NCBI GenBank assembly: GCA_028554755.1
Contig: JAPTOF010000006.1
Location: forward strand, 4,830,501-4,894,500
Reading direction: 5' to 3'
DNA: 64,000 nucleotides
Source of the DNA: Cordia subcordata
Taxonomy: Eukaryota; Streptophyta; Magnoliopsida; Boraginales; Cordiaceae
A model generated the notes under the pieces. It did not search any database, had not been told where the DNA came from, and saw only the letters and a program-made list of their open reading frames with translations. Positions 49,458-61,646 of the stretch are shown here, piece by piece (within the stretch, counting starts at the first letter, position 1; each line of letters begins with the position of its first letter). The position numbers were made by a program, and so were the translations under genes.

Positions 49458-51845
49458 CACATTTGCGTAACAAAAAGCCCCCACTTTGATTTATTTCCGA
49501 AATAAATAGATTTAAATTTCTTTTTTCTCTTTTTCTTTTCAATTATTCATGGATGGGCAATTTTTTGTTTTCTTTTTTCTTTTTTCTTTTTTTGTTTTTT
49601 CCCCTCTGGCAATGGAGAACTTTTTTTTTTTCCCTTTTTCTAAATCTTTATACATATTAAATCTGTTGGCCGCTTTATTATGTTCGCTCTCTAAAATATT
49701 TGCTATTATTTGTCACCTATTAATTAGATTGCTCGTGCCACTGTACGCTTTTCTAAATTAATTGTTGCTATTTGTTCTTTTTTGTATATATCTGTTTGTG
49801 TCGTTTTAATTGTGTTTTATTAATTAAGTCAATACAACTTATCTTACGGTTATGAATATAATTTGATATTATTAAATTAATATAAAAGATTTTGCATTGC
49901 ACGAATTTAAAATATTTAGTGCTAACTTTTAATGTCAATATATTTCATTTTTTTACTTTTTGAATCAATATTATTATATATTTTGTAAGAAAATAATTAT
50001 AAAATTTTGCATATATTCTTCAAAGTATTTGGTGCTGAGTAATGTATAGTATGTAACAATGTAAAGTTGAATGAACGAATTTAATTTGAATTAAAAAATA
50101 GACGAACAAATATTATTTTTAATTTATAATATAAATGATAGTCAAACTTTTAATTAAATTCAAATGTTTCAAGATTAATCAATACAAAAATTTACCTATA
50201 TAAATTTACAATATTAAATTTATAATGAATCCTGTACATTGTACACTTATATAAATTTATAATATTAAATTTATAATGAATTCTGTACATTGTACAAGTT
50301 ACTTACTAGTATTACTCTGTTTCATTACAAAATTATAGGTTATACAAGTTCACACTTTCAAATACATAGTTATTAGTTTTTACAAAGCATTCACGTGAAA
50401 TTTGTTCTTTTTAACCGTCATATTCAACAAAGGGGTAGATGAATTTAAAAGTACTACTATAAAAGAATAGTGAAAAAAATTCATGTTCCAGTTAATCTTA
50501 AGTTTGATTTGATATTTGATTATTTGTGCTTCATTTTCTATTGTATTGTTGCGCTCATACTTGACTTGAAATTTGAGTTCATCATGCATTTTTTTTCTTT
50601 TATTTTTAAGGAGGTTATTAATAATTTATAGTTTATTCATATGTAATATCTTAAAAGATGCAATATTAAGAAAAAATAATAATTTAGATAAAATGTCTAT
50701 TCATTTTTATTTGTATAACTTAATATTTTATTTAAAAAAAAAAAACATGCATCACACGGTGAAATGCTAGCTTAATAAAAAATTGCGTATAAAGATTTAC
50801 AAACTGGTAAATATGCTCTACAAATGCCATATATTATGAATTTTACGCTCATTATAGAAAATACAGAAAGACACATTAATAAGAGGTGCCAGTTGCACGT
50901 GTCTTGTTAGAACTTTGGTGACGTGGATTCGGATCATTCTCGTATCAGTCTCGTATGAAGCATTAATGTATCAAATATCATCTCTAAGAGATCAAATTTT
51001 TAGTATTCAAAGTTGGAGATTTTGTCAAGTTTGTAAGATGATAGTAACTTATCTATCGATAATATATTAATAAAATTATACCTCGATTAGGATGTGAGAG
51101 CTCTAGAAGCTTCCATTTCATCTCTTTATTATTATTTTGAAATATGACACATGTAAATTAATTAATTAAAATATTTATATCCCATCTTTTACCATGAAAT
51201 TACTCATTTTCTCGTCATCATCTGAAACACCTCGGTAAGAGCGATCTTGCTAATCTTAGTTAATGGTTGTACTAATTATTATTATTTTGATTTTTCACTT
51301 TTCCTCAACTCATTTTGAAGCTTTTCTTTTGCCAAATTTCTACTCAGGCTCCATGCTTCCACATTATATATGTATATGTATGTATGTATATATATATATA
51401 TATATATATATAAATCTGAATCTACTATTGTTGTTAATAGACTAATATGATATTACCTTTGAGACTTTCGATCGTTTTGTGTAACCCTTGTTTATAGTTG
51501 TTCACTCTACAAAAGGTTATATGATGTTTATTCATGTGAAAGTTTATGTATGGAATTTCAATAATTCTTTTGATTGTTATACTAATTTAGTTCTACTATT
51601 TTTGTTTATTTGGATGATTTTCCCTGGACTTTTGGCCTCTGTATATGCATTTACATTACCATAATGTTTTTTTTTTTGCTTGGCTTGCGATTCTCCAACT
51701 AGAAAATTGAATGTGAACTTGTTTTGCCTGTCTTGTGGACTTGCGTAGAGACGAGAGCATCCAATCTTTAACTGCCCAAGATTTAATTCGTTATTTGATA
51801 CTATCAAGTTAATATTATCAAAGTTTTAATTTGATATTATAAGTT
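49458..51845. other. Intergenic, NUDX promoter side
   Basis: AT-rich with T/C tracts near 49560-49640 and a TA/GTAT repeat at 51365-51412. The stretch 50884-51060 is repeated at 56061-56260. No gene supported. Confidence 0.45.
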
Positions 51846-53510
51846 GGGTAAATTATATCAATCATCCCTTATTTTTGTCCTTCGTAACGTTCATATCCCT
51901 TATATTTCATTCTGACAAATTAGTCCTACAACTAATATTCTTATATCATCGTTAGTCCCAACTTGATTTTTCGTTAAGAAAACACATTAAATATCACATG
52001 TGTCTCATGTGCCAAGGTTAATATCGTCCAAACATATTAATATTTATTTTTATAAAGTGTAAATTACACCAATCATCCCTTATCTGTCATTTGTAATATG
52101 TCAGTCTCATAACTAATAGTTTTGTATTGCTATTAGCCCCAACTCAATTTGTCATTAAAAAATCACAAAAAATGTCACATACACCTAACATGGATCGCAT
52201 TTTTGCTTTTTTTGCTAAGACTAATATCATCTAAACATATTAAAACCCATTTGCCAAACCACAAAAGCAAGACTTGGAAAACTTTCTTATGCACTTTGAT
52301 CATTTTTAAATTCTCAAGCACAAGATGTCCTTCACCTTCCACTACTCCGAACACCTTTGCACCATTACATTCCATGGCATTGCCTCCACCTCAACCTTCA
52401 TCTCCTTCGACTTATATACTAGCAAAACCACCAATATTCTTATCTCGATTGCCTTCCTTACCTTTATCCTCACCACAAGCACTCTCACCCCATCTTATTG
52501 ACCCTTTTCAGTGTCTCCCTTCCCATCCAAGTCCTCCAGCATAGTTCTTCACCAGATACTTCATAGTGATATTAATATAAGGTTGTTTCCAACAATTTCC
52601 CTATTTTTTTCCTCAATTCAAGTGATTTGAGCCATTTTATTATATTTCATGATCCATGTTTTTAATCATACTCCAATAGCTCTCCTATTTTTTAACAATC
52701 AGTAGGTAATCTCTATTTGAATTTCACTTCAACAGCTTCTCTATTTCCTAAGGTCTTCGTGACCATAGCAATTTGTAGCTATGGAGATTGGGTTTAGGGG
52801 ATGACTTTGGGAGATGAAAAAAAACTCATCTTACATAAGGGTGTTTTGATTTGGGGTTAGAAGGAGACCCAAAATTTAGGAAGATTAAATAGGAGAATTA
52901 TTGGAGTACATTAGCACCAACAACTTCCCTAAATATAAGGGTCTTTGTTGTTTTAGGGCATTGTTGGAGTTAGCCTCAGAAAGGGGTTAATGAGTGTTGA
53001 GAAAAAGATAGCCCAATCTACTTGATATCAAGTGTGTGTGTGTGGGTGTGTGTGGGTGTGTGTGTTTGTTTATGGGTTTTGCATTACCTAAGGACTTCTT
53101 ATTTTGTGATTCTTAAGGATTTGTTACAGTTTTTAATGCGTTTGGATAATATTAGCCTTGGCAAAAAATGTAAAAAATGCAATCCATATAAGGTGCAAGT
53201 GATTTTTTTGTGATTTTTTAATGAAAAATCAAGTTGGGACTAACAACAACACAAAACTATTAGTTACAGGACTAATATGTCAGAAATGAAATATAAGGGA
53301 CAATTATTGTAATTTACACTTTGAAAAATAAATTTTAATGTGTTTGGACGATATTAAACTTGGTATGTGAAAGGCACGTGATATTTAACGTGTTTTTCTA
53401 ATAGAAAATCAAGATAAGGCTAACGACGACACAGAAATATCAGTTATGGAACTTGAAATATAGGAATGTTACGAGAGGCAAAGATAAGGGACGATTAATG
53501 TAATTTACCC
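51846..53510. mobile_element. Long-TIR foldback element, probably Mutator-like, with a nested MITE
   Basis: The left terminal arm (about 51846-52243) and the right arm (about 53135-53510) are reverse complements over roughly 380-400 bp and start GGGTAAATTAYATYAATC. Each arm is itself two direct units of about 212 bp. The outside flanks read TTATAAGTT (51837-51845) and TTATAAGTC (53511-53519), matching at 8 of 9 bases. Long TIRs plus a duplication of about 9 bp fit a Mutator-like element. I see no transposase. The frame at 52149-52544 is proline/serine-rich and unrecognised. Confidence 0.8.
52581..52975. mobile_element. MITE nested in the long-TIR element
   Basis: The left end GGTTGTTTCCAACAATTTCC pairs with the right end, whose reverse complement reads GGCTAACTCCAACAATGCCC. 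The CTCCAACAATG-type ends recall plant PIF/Harbinger MITEs. Target duplication not resolved. Confidence 0.5.
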
Positions 53511-54244
53511 TTATAAGTCTTTGTTAGTTATTAGAAAGTGCACCTTAGATTAATTTGTGAAATGTGATTAAAATTATGAATGTAATGTTGTATATAATTA
53601 AAACATTAATAATTTAATATTTAAAATTGTAGTTTAAATTAATATGTTAAAAAGGTCATATTCACAAAAATGATAAAAAAATTAATATTATATTTTGATC
53701 CCCATACAAAATTTGTCTATAATTTGTTACATCTTAATCATTTAATATATACAAGAAACTTTATTCGTGCAAAAAACAGTCAAACACTATGCCACATATT
53801 CTCTTCTTATGCAATTTTTCTCTCCGAAATTTATTTACATTAATCATGTCATACATTAATTGAACATATTTTTAAAATCAAGTAATTTATACTAACTAAA
53901 GTTTTATCCACGAATGACTTTATTTTGTAATCGAAAATGAACATTATCTTTTCAAATATAAATTATTTCATAACTTAACAATTTGTACATATTTTGACAT
54001 TTTATTTTTTGTCAACTAAATTAACATTTATGTATATTTTAAAATAATATTTTTGATTTTTTTTTTACCACATTGTCATCATGTCATACGCCTTTTCCTC
54101 AAAAAATTTAACTATCTCTATTCATAGAAAAAAGTACTTCATAATCAAATATATATGTATATACATACATACATACATATATATATATATTAAAAAATAT
54201 AAAAATTAACTATCAATGATAAATAAAGACATAAAAAAATACTA
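53511..54244. other. AT-rich spacer between two elements
   Basis: No gene; contains a TA/CATA repeat near 54155-54191. Confidence 0.45.
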
Positions 54245-54639
54245 GGGTAAATTACTTATTTGATCCCTCGTTTTTTATTTTTTTGACAATTAAGTCCTTT
54301 ATTTTTAAAACGCAACAATATAATCTCTTATTTTTACAATTAATGATGGAGTTAGTCCTAAGTTTGAAAAACTTATAAAGTAACATTTTTTAGTCCTTTA
54401 TTATTGCAGCCTGTGATAACATTTGTTGCTTATCTTTGTAATTTATAATGTTTGTCAGTCCCTTATCTTTGCAACTTGTGACAATATTAGTTCTAATCTT
54501 TTTAATTTCTTGACTTTTTTAAGTTTAGGACTAACAATGTTACAAATTGCAAAAATAAGGACGGAATTTTTATGTTTCAAACATAAGGAACTTTATTATC
54601 AAAAGGGTTAAAAAAAGGGACCAAATAAGTCATTTACCC
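54245..54639. mobile_element. Short MULE-like MITE related to the long-TIR element
   Basis: 395 bp. The left end GGGTAAATTACTTATTTG is mirrored by the right end (reverse complement GGGTAAATGACTTATTTG), with inverted similarity for about 110 bp. AAAATACT lies at 54236-54243 and 54640-54647; the ninth base differs. Confidence 0.75.
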
Positions 54640-57218
54640 AAAATACTTTTGCTGCATATAATATGTTTTTTTTCACTTAACTAATAAAGTATATATTAGC
54701 TGAATTCCTGAATTTTGTGTGAAATTTTAATAGATATATGAACTACAAATAATAAGTTTTTAGATAACTTTTATTTAAACTCTTCTATTTACATTTGTTA
54801 TAAAAAAATATGGCCTTTATTTAAAATTAGATATTGTTATTTTATTTTCCTTCATGAATAATCAAGTGATAAATTTTGCATTTCTAATGCAATTATATGT
54901 CTAAATCTTGAAGGCCAAAAATAAACTTATTTTTAAAAATAGAATGCATGACTTTTTATATGTTTTTTAGTAGAATATTTTAAAATATATATTATATTAC
55001 TTTTAACTGTAACCGTTAAAAGTAATAAATTTAGATTAATCCCATCCCTCTTTTTTGTTTTGATAATCCCTATATAAAATTATATCCTTCAATTCATGAT
55101 TAGTAATAAAAACTAAAAAACAATAAAATTTTAAAAGAATGTGTTTGCATTTCATCTTCACATAAAATACAAAAATTTGTCATAAATAATAAATAAATAT
55201 ATTAAGAATAGGCATTTGCCCATCTATTACATAGGGTATACTCTAGTTTTTCTTAAATTTCTATTTTAGTCGTCAAAGTTTGAAATGGCGTTACATTTCA
55301 CCTTTCCCTCATTCTTCCATTTTCTTGCTTGCTCTTTTCCTTCCTTTCAAACTTAAGAGGGTAAAAATGGAGATGTAATTGGTGGTATTTTTAACTTTCT
55401 TAGAAAAATACTCTTAAAATTCACAAATTGTTAATAAGAAAATCAAGTAACTTTTAACCTTTTTCTTTTCTTTTTTACTTGTTCATACTTTGCATTTCAT
55501 TTTAAATTGTTAATTCATTATAATTCAATTCAAATCATAGGTTACAAGAGAGCACTTTAGAATACCGATTACAAGACAACACTATATCTACAATGGTACG
55601 GCAAGAAGGGATGTGGCAAAGCAGAATTTTGCTTGGTAAAGCATTCTTGTTATAATTGTGTAGGTTATAAAATTATTATGTGCGAGTTATTAGTAATTCG
55701 TTTTATTTTCTTTCAAATATAGAATGCGTACGAGGCTCAGTACTTTTGAGTTAGAAGGTGCCCTCTATGATGCACCGATATAAGATTGAATGGTGCCACC
55801 TCTGGGAGCTCACCCTGCTTTGCTCTTACGGGCCCCCGGTGTTGGGTGAGTATTTTTCATAAGTATATATATTTTTTATATTTAGAAATAACTAACTATA
55901 TTTTTCTTTTTTTTCCCTTTGAATTAATAGTAATAGTACATTCACTCAGATGACAAGAGATTCAGGAGGAATAATGTGGTATGCCGTCTCTTTAGACCTA
56001 TAGGTGAGTGCTATTATAGCATACGCGATCAACCCTGTATTTTCAAGCATACGAGTGAACGAGGCCCCAGTTGCACGTGTCATGTTAGGATTTTGGTGAC
56101 ATGGATTCGGATTGTTTTGTTAGAATTTTGGTGACATAGATTCGGATATCAATCTTGTATGAAGTAATAATGTATATAATATCATCTCTACTATTCATTA
56201 AATTTTTAGTAATCAAAGTTGGAGATTTTGCCAAGTTTGTAAGATGGTAGTCACTTATTTTTCTTAAATTTATATTTTGGTGAACGTTAAAGTTTAAAAT
56301 GACATTACATTTCTCCTTTCCCTTGGTCTTTCCTTTTCTTTTCTATTTTTTCTTTTCCTTCTCCCTCCCCTTCTCTCTTTTCTCTTCGTTCTGTTGAACT
56401 CATTCATTTGCTTTTTGACTTTTCTCCTTCCCAGTCTTTTCCTTCCTCTCAAACTTAGAAGACTAAAAATGAAATGTAATTTGGTGATGTAAGAATGGAA
56501 ACGTAATCTGGTGATATTTTTAACTTTCTTGGAAAAAATACTCTTTTTTGCTGGGCTTTTTAAAAAAATATTCCTAAATATTTGCAGCCTATTATTCTTT
56601 TCAGAAACTTTATATTTTAATTTTTTTTTGAAAAATACCTTTTTAGAAATTATTTAAAAAATACTTTTAAAATTCTAAATAAAACTTTAAAAACTTATAA
56701 CTGGGTGTACAATATTTATATATGGATGCCATGACCACCAGACCTGATAAGACCATTAAACAGAAGCTAGACTATTACACCAATTAAGGTTAATTGAATA
56801 GCTTTATATATATAGATATAGATACAATTATATTTAATTATTTTTACATTAAATATCTACACTCTTCAAAAAAGATTAAGAAAAAATGACAGAAAAGAGA
56901 AAGAGTTCGTAGAAATTAGAAAATGACAAACCAATAGAGTTTTGCCCCGAAAAGACAAACCAATAGAGTGAAAAACGGAAGAGAAGATCTAGCTAAAATC
57001 GAAAAACACAGCATGTCATAAGTACACCCATCAGCCTAACTGGACTCCACATCAGCATTATCAAAAAAAAAAAAGAAAAGGAAAATAGAAGAAAGAAACA
57101 GAAAGAGAAAAGCGAGAGAGAAGAAACGTCAAACATCATTTATCTCCATATTCTTCTTGTTAGCAAATATCAAAGAGATACAAAAAAAAGTTGAATAATT
57201 TTGAGAGAGAGTAAAAAG
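54640..57218. other. Intergenic, EXO70 promoter side
   Basis: AT-rich with two pairs of direct repeats: about 55240-55420 with 56255-56545, and 56061-56260 with 50884-51060. Around 55590-55850 is a slightly more coding-like stretch that I could not identify. The last 100-150 bp before 57219 are purine-rich and are the likely 5' leader of EXO70. Confidence 0.45.
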
Positions 57219-60200
57219 ATGGGGATACCACCAAGTAGAAGAGGAGTTGGGGGTGTTGATGTGCTGAGTGAAAGAGCATCCGCGATGAGAGAGGCTGTGC
57301 AAAAGAGCCAGTCCATTACAGACAACATGGTCTCCATTTTGGGCTCCTTTGACCACCGCCTCTCCGCCCTTGAATCCGCCATGCGCCCCACCCAGGTGAG
57401 CTTGCTCTTTTACTCACTACAAAGTTTATTCTTTTGATCTGTTTACTTTTTTTTTTTTTTCTTTTTTTGAAGCTTGCTGTTTGGGTTTTGAAGTTTTTCT
57501 TCTGATCAAAATTTTATATTTTTCCCCCTCTTTTATTTTGAGTTTGTTTGCTGGGAGAGAACCCGAGTTTTGATTCTGGATCTGGTTGCTGTCGGCTTTA
57601 ATTTTGTAGCAGCTAAATTTTATTGGGTAGAGATATGTTGAAACGAGTAAAAAATGCAGCAAATTTGGATTGACTTGGCGAATTTAACTTGGTTAATTTA
57701 CTGTAAAAGAATAAGAAATATGTAAAGTAAATAGAAATGGATAAATTTTATTGGTTTTTCTTGTAAATTTTATGTATTTTTTCTCTGGTTCCGTAAACCA
57801 TAAGCTGTGAGTTTAGATAGGATGAATAACTGGTTTTCAGATTTTTTTCTTTTTCTTTTTCATTTTATATATGATATAATTTGCATTTGCCTGAATCTTG
57901 CTGATTCCATCAGTTATTTTTTCGATTTGTAAACTTCATTTACATTTGTTTGTTAGATTCTTTCTTAATCGCTATTCGATCTGCTCGGTGTAGATTAGGA
58001 CACACGCCATTCGGAAGGCTCACGAGAACATTGACAAAACTCTGAAGGCTGCAGAGGTCATCTTGGCCCAATTTGATCTTTCTCGTCAGGTTTGACTTGT
58101 AAACTCCTTGAGCTTGTTCTCACCTGATTCAGCATTCATTGTCTATGACTTTCTGCTACTTACCAGTAGTGACATCTGGTAGACTGGTACTTCAATGCAC
58201 TAAAATATGGATAATAGGTAACTAGAAACTATAGAGACAAAAGTATTTGTATACATTGTGCCTAAAGATGTCTGCCAACCTTGAATATTTAGCAGTGCCT
58301 TGCAGAGCCAATGCTCTTGTGCTTTATAGAGGTGGCAAAACGGGTTGAGACCCGCGAGTTGACCCGCCTAACTCGCAAAGGGGCCAAGGCCGATGATTTA
58401 GTGGCCTGACAAACAAACGGGCCAACCCGACCCGAACCACCAAATGGGTGGACCGGGCTGGGTCAACCCGCTGGTGGCCCACGGGCACGCCAAAATGAAC
58501 CGCCCAACCCGCCCAACCTGCAAAAACGACCCGCCAAACCCACATAACCCGTCAAAATGACGCGCTAACCCATTAGGTCCAGTTCAGGGTTTTAATATTC
58601 CCGGCCTGCTCGCTGAACGGGTCAACAAGACCCGCTGGCCCACCAAACACACAATAAACGGGTCGGATTGACCCACGGGTACCCGTTTGCCATTTCTATT
58701 TTTTAATAGATAAACTGCACATTGCTCGATGGTTTAATATAGGGACAGGTGGGTAGTGTGTATAATGGTTCAGGTTATGAAAAGTTAATAAAGTCAGGTT
58801 GCAATTTAGCTGGAAAATATTGGAGAAATTGAGGGATAAATAGATTGTTACATCGGGATTCGGATTGAGATCAGCTAAATATAGCAAAGGAGTGGTTTTA
58901 TTTCCTGACCAAGAAAGACATCTGCATGAGATATATATTTCTTGTGTCAATTAATGACAAGTATTCTAATTAACCTTCTATTTTGCCTGAATTTACTGTG
59001 CTAAGTTATTCACATTTTACTCTTATAAGTTATGGCCGTTGGATAGGTTATGATTGTATATTTTGGGGGCAATATTCATATGCCGCAAACTTTTTTATTT
59101 AATATTAACATGAGCTATGTGTTAAGTAATAAGTACTAAATCTCATTGTTTTACTATTGATCAAATGCCATTTTCCCCAATGAGTCTTTGCCTAAAAGCC
59201 AAGCTCCACATGAGGTTTGAGTTTATCCAGACTCCCATAAACGATATCAATTTTTGTCCAAAGAAAGCCTTAGAATAAAGGATAATTTGGTCTTAGTATT
59301 TCCGAAGCAGAGAATGTTAAAAACAAAAAATAACCCCCTATTCTTACTCAGCACTCCCAGTGCCTTTTGTCAAAGCCAACCTGGGAAGACCCTCACGCCA
59401 ATGCCTTCTGTAACACCCCCCCACACACCCTTACCCACAGCCGCCAATGCGTGCACACATCATCTGCTTACCCACAGGGTGAGTAATATCAAGAATTGTT
59501 GAAGAGCTGCCCAAGGTACTGTTATCTCCTTCCCCTGGGTGTGCTTCCTGTGAGGAATGGTCTGGCCTAAGTGTAATCCTCTTTTGCCCACCATTTGCAA
59601 CAGTCGAGTTTCTTAATTTTCCCTCTTACAAAGCTGGATAAGCTGTTACTGTAATTACATGCAAATTGGTACAGAGAAACTCTTATCTTGGTTCCGTTCT
59701 TATGTAGAAGTGTTCAAATTATGTCCTTATTTAAAATAACAATAGCACCTTGATGATACCACCTACAGCTGCACATTTGGTGTAATTATAAGTTTTTCTT
59801 TTCTCTCCCTCGTGGAATGTTATCTTTGCGAATCATTAGATAGTTATTCATGGGTATGGACAGTTTGATTTATTGATAATATATCTGTTCTTGAATTGCT
59901 GCATCCTTGCATGCTGTTTCATGTAGGCGGAATCTAAAATACTTAAAGGGCCACATGAAGATTTAGAAAGCTACCTTCAAGCCATTGAACAATTAAGAAG
60001 CAATATCCAATTTTTTAGCAACAGAAAAAGCTTTAAGACTAGTGATGGAGTGATCAACCATGCAAATAATCTGCTTGCCAACGCTATTTCAAAGCTGGAA
60101 GAAGAGTTTAGGCAGCTGTTGTCATCTTACAGGTTTGTTCTGGCACTTCTTTTAATAACAAATTGCTTAGTTACTACTTTCCACTTCCCTTAGGCTATTC

Positions 60201-61606
60201 CCTTTCCCCCCCTTAATCAGATATTTGGTAATTGTTGCACACATTCTACTTTGATGCAATTCAACTTACGTTTATCTTCTATTTTGATTTCTCTTTATTG
60301 GTATCAGCTCTAGAAATCCTTTACAGCTACTTCAAATTTTCTATTAAGTTCCTTGTAATTATTCATTTCTAAACCAAAACCATTTCGTTGAGGAAATGGT
60401 GATATAGATGTATAAAGTGCTGACTTTAGGATGAAAAACCTTATACTAGGACTATTAAGTATACATTTGACGAGTCATCTAAAATCTACGCAAAGGGATC
60501 GTGAATACATAGAAAGGGACTGAGAGACGAAGGAAGTTAATGATAGGGAAAAGTAATTGCAATCATTGACATAATCTGAGGAAATAGTTAAAAAAACGTA
60601 TAAGAAATGTAGAAGCCAATTGTTTGTCTTAGGAGAAAAAGTAGGATGCTTACTTCTTAGCTTTCGAGAGATGAAAACTATATGACGCAAAATGTTAGGA
60701 TTTGTTGTATGAACTAGCGGATAAAGATCAAGTCAATTGATCCCACATTGGAAGATTAGAAGAACAGTGAGCTATTAATGTGAGCTCAAGACCCAACGTC
60801 ATATTTTTTTGGGTCAAGGTTGAATTCTGCATGTGCATTAAGGCCCTTTGACTTGTGCCTCCCAGGGCTTGACATGAAAAACTAGTCTTACAGGTAGTTC
60901 AGAAATTGATGGATTGCTTCCATTGTGTAATGAAACTGTTGCTGGAAGAGCTTGCTCTTTGTTGTTTGTACTTCCGTTGCAGCTTTATTATTGTTGGAAA
61001 AGTGCCTGCCAGATGCTTCACAGGGTTTGGTGGAAGTTTGATCTAAAGTACAGTGAGGCTCATCGAAAGGACTAGTGTGCATGTGTGACGGGAAAAAATA
61101 GGCAAGAAAACTGGCAAAACCTTTTTTCAGTTAAAAAAAAATGTGTGTTAATGGATAAGAGAATATCCATTTTGGGAGAGCTGATTGATGTTATCAATTA
61201 CGTTGCCTATGTGAGAGGAATGATTTGATCTATTGAATTAACTCAACTTATTTTCTTAGCCCATCCCATAGCAAATCAGGACTGCTGTTTGCTAAGGAAT
61301 ATTCCAGTGAGCGTACCAATCTCATTTCTAATATAGTGAAGCCTATGGATGCAAAAACTACAATAGGGATGTGAAGCACTGTAAATCTTATAATTTTGGT
61401 CATATTGTAGAAGCCTTCTCCCGTTGCCTATGGACTTAGGCTTTATCTTAGCCATGTAGAAATCTTAATATCCCCTTCAAGCCAATTTGTTATGGTGAGT
61501 CTGGTACTTGTAAGAGCAATGGCTTGACACACATTTAAAACTCAACATTGACACTTTGACCGGGGAAAAAAAAAAATTGACTCAAAAGTTTTAAGTCATT
61601 ATTGAG

Positions 61607-61646
<40 letters not shown>

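Noticed and set aside
52149..52544. 131-codon proline/serine-rich frame in the long-TIR element
   Set aside because: Starts within the inverted arm and shows no recognisable domain; probably chance, though a captured gene piece cannot be fully excluded.
55590..55850. Possible plant-mobile-domain-like exon
   Set aside because: A few suggestive words in translation but stops in frame and no clear domain motif.
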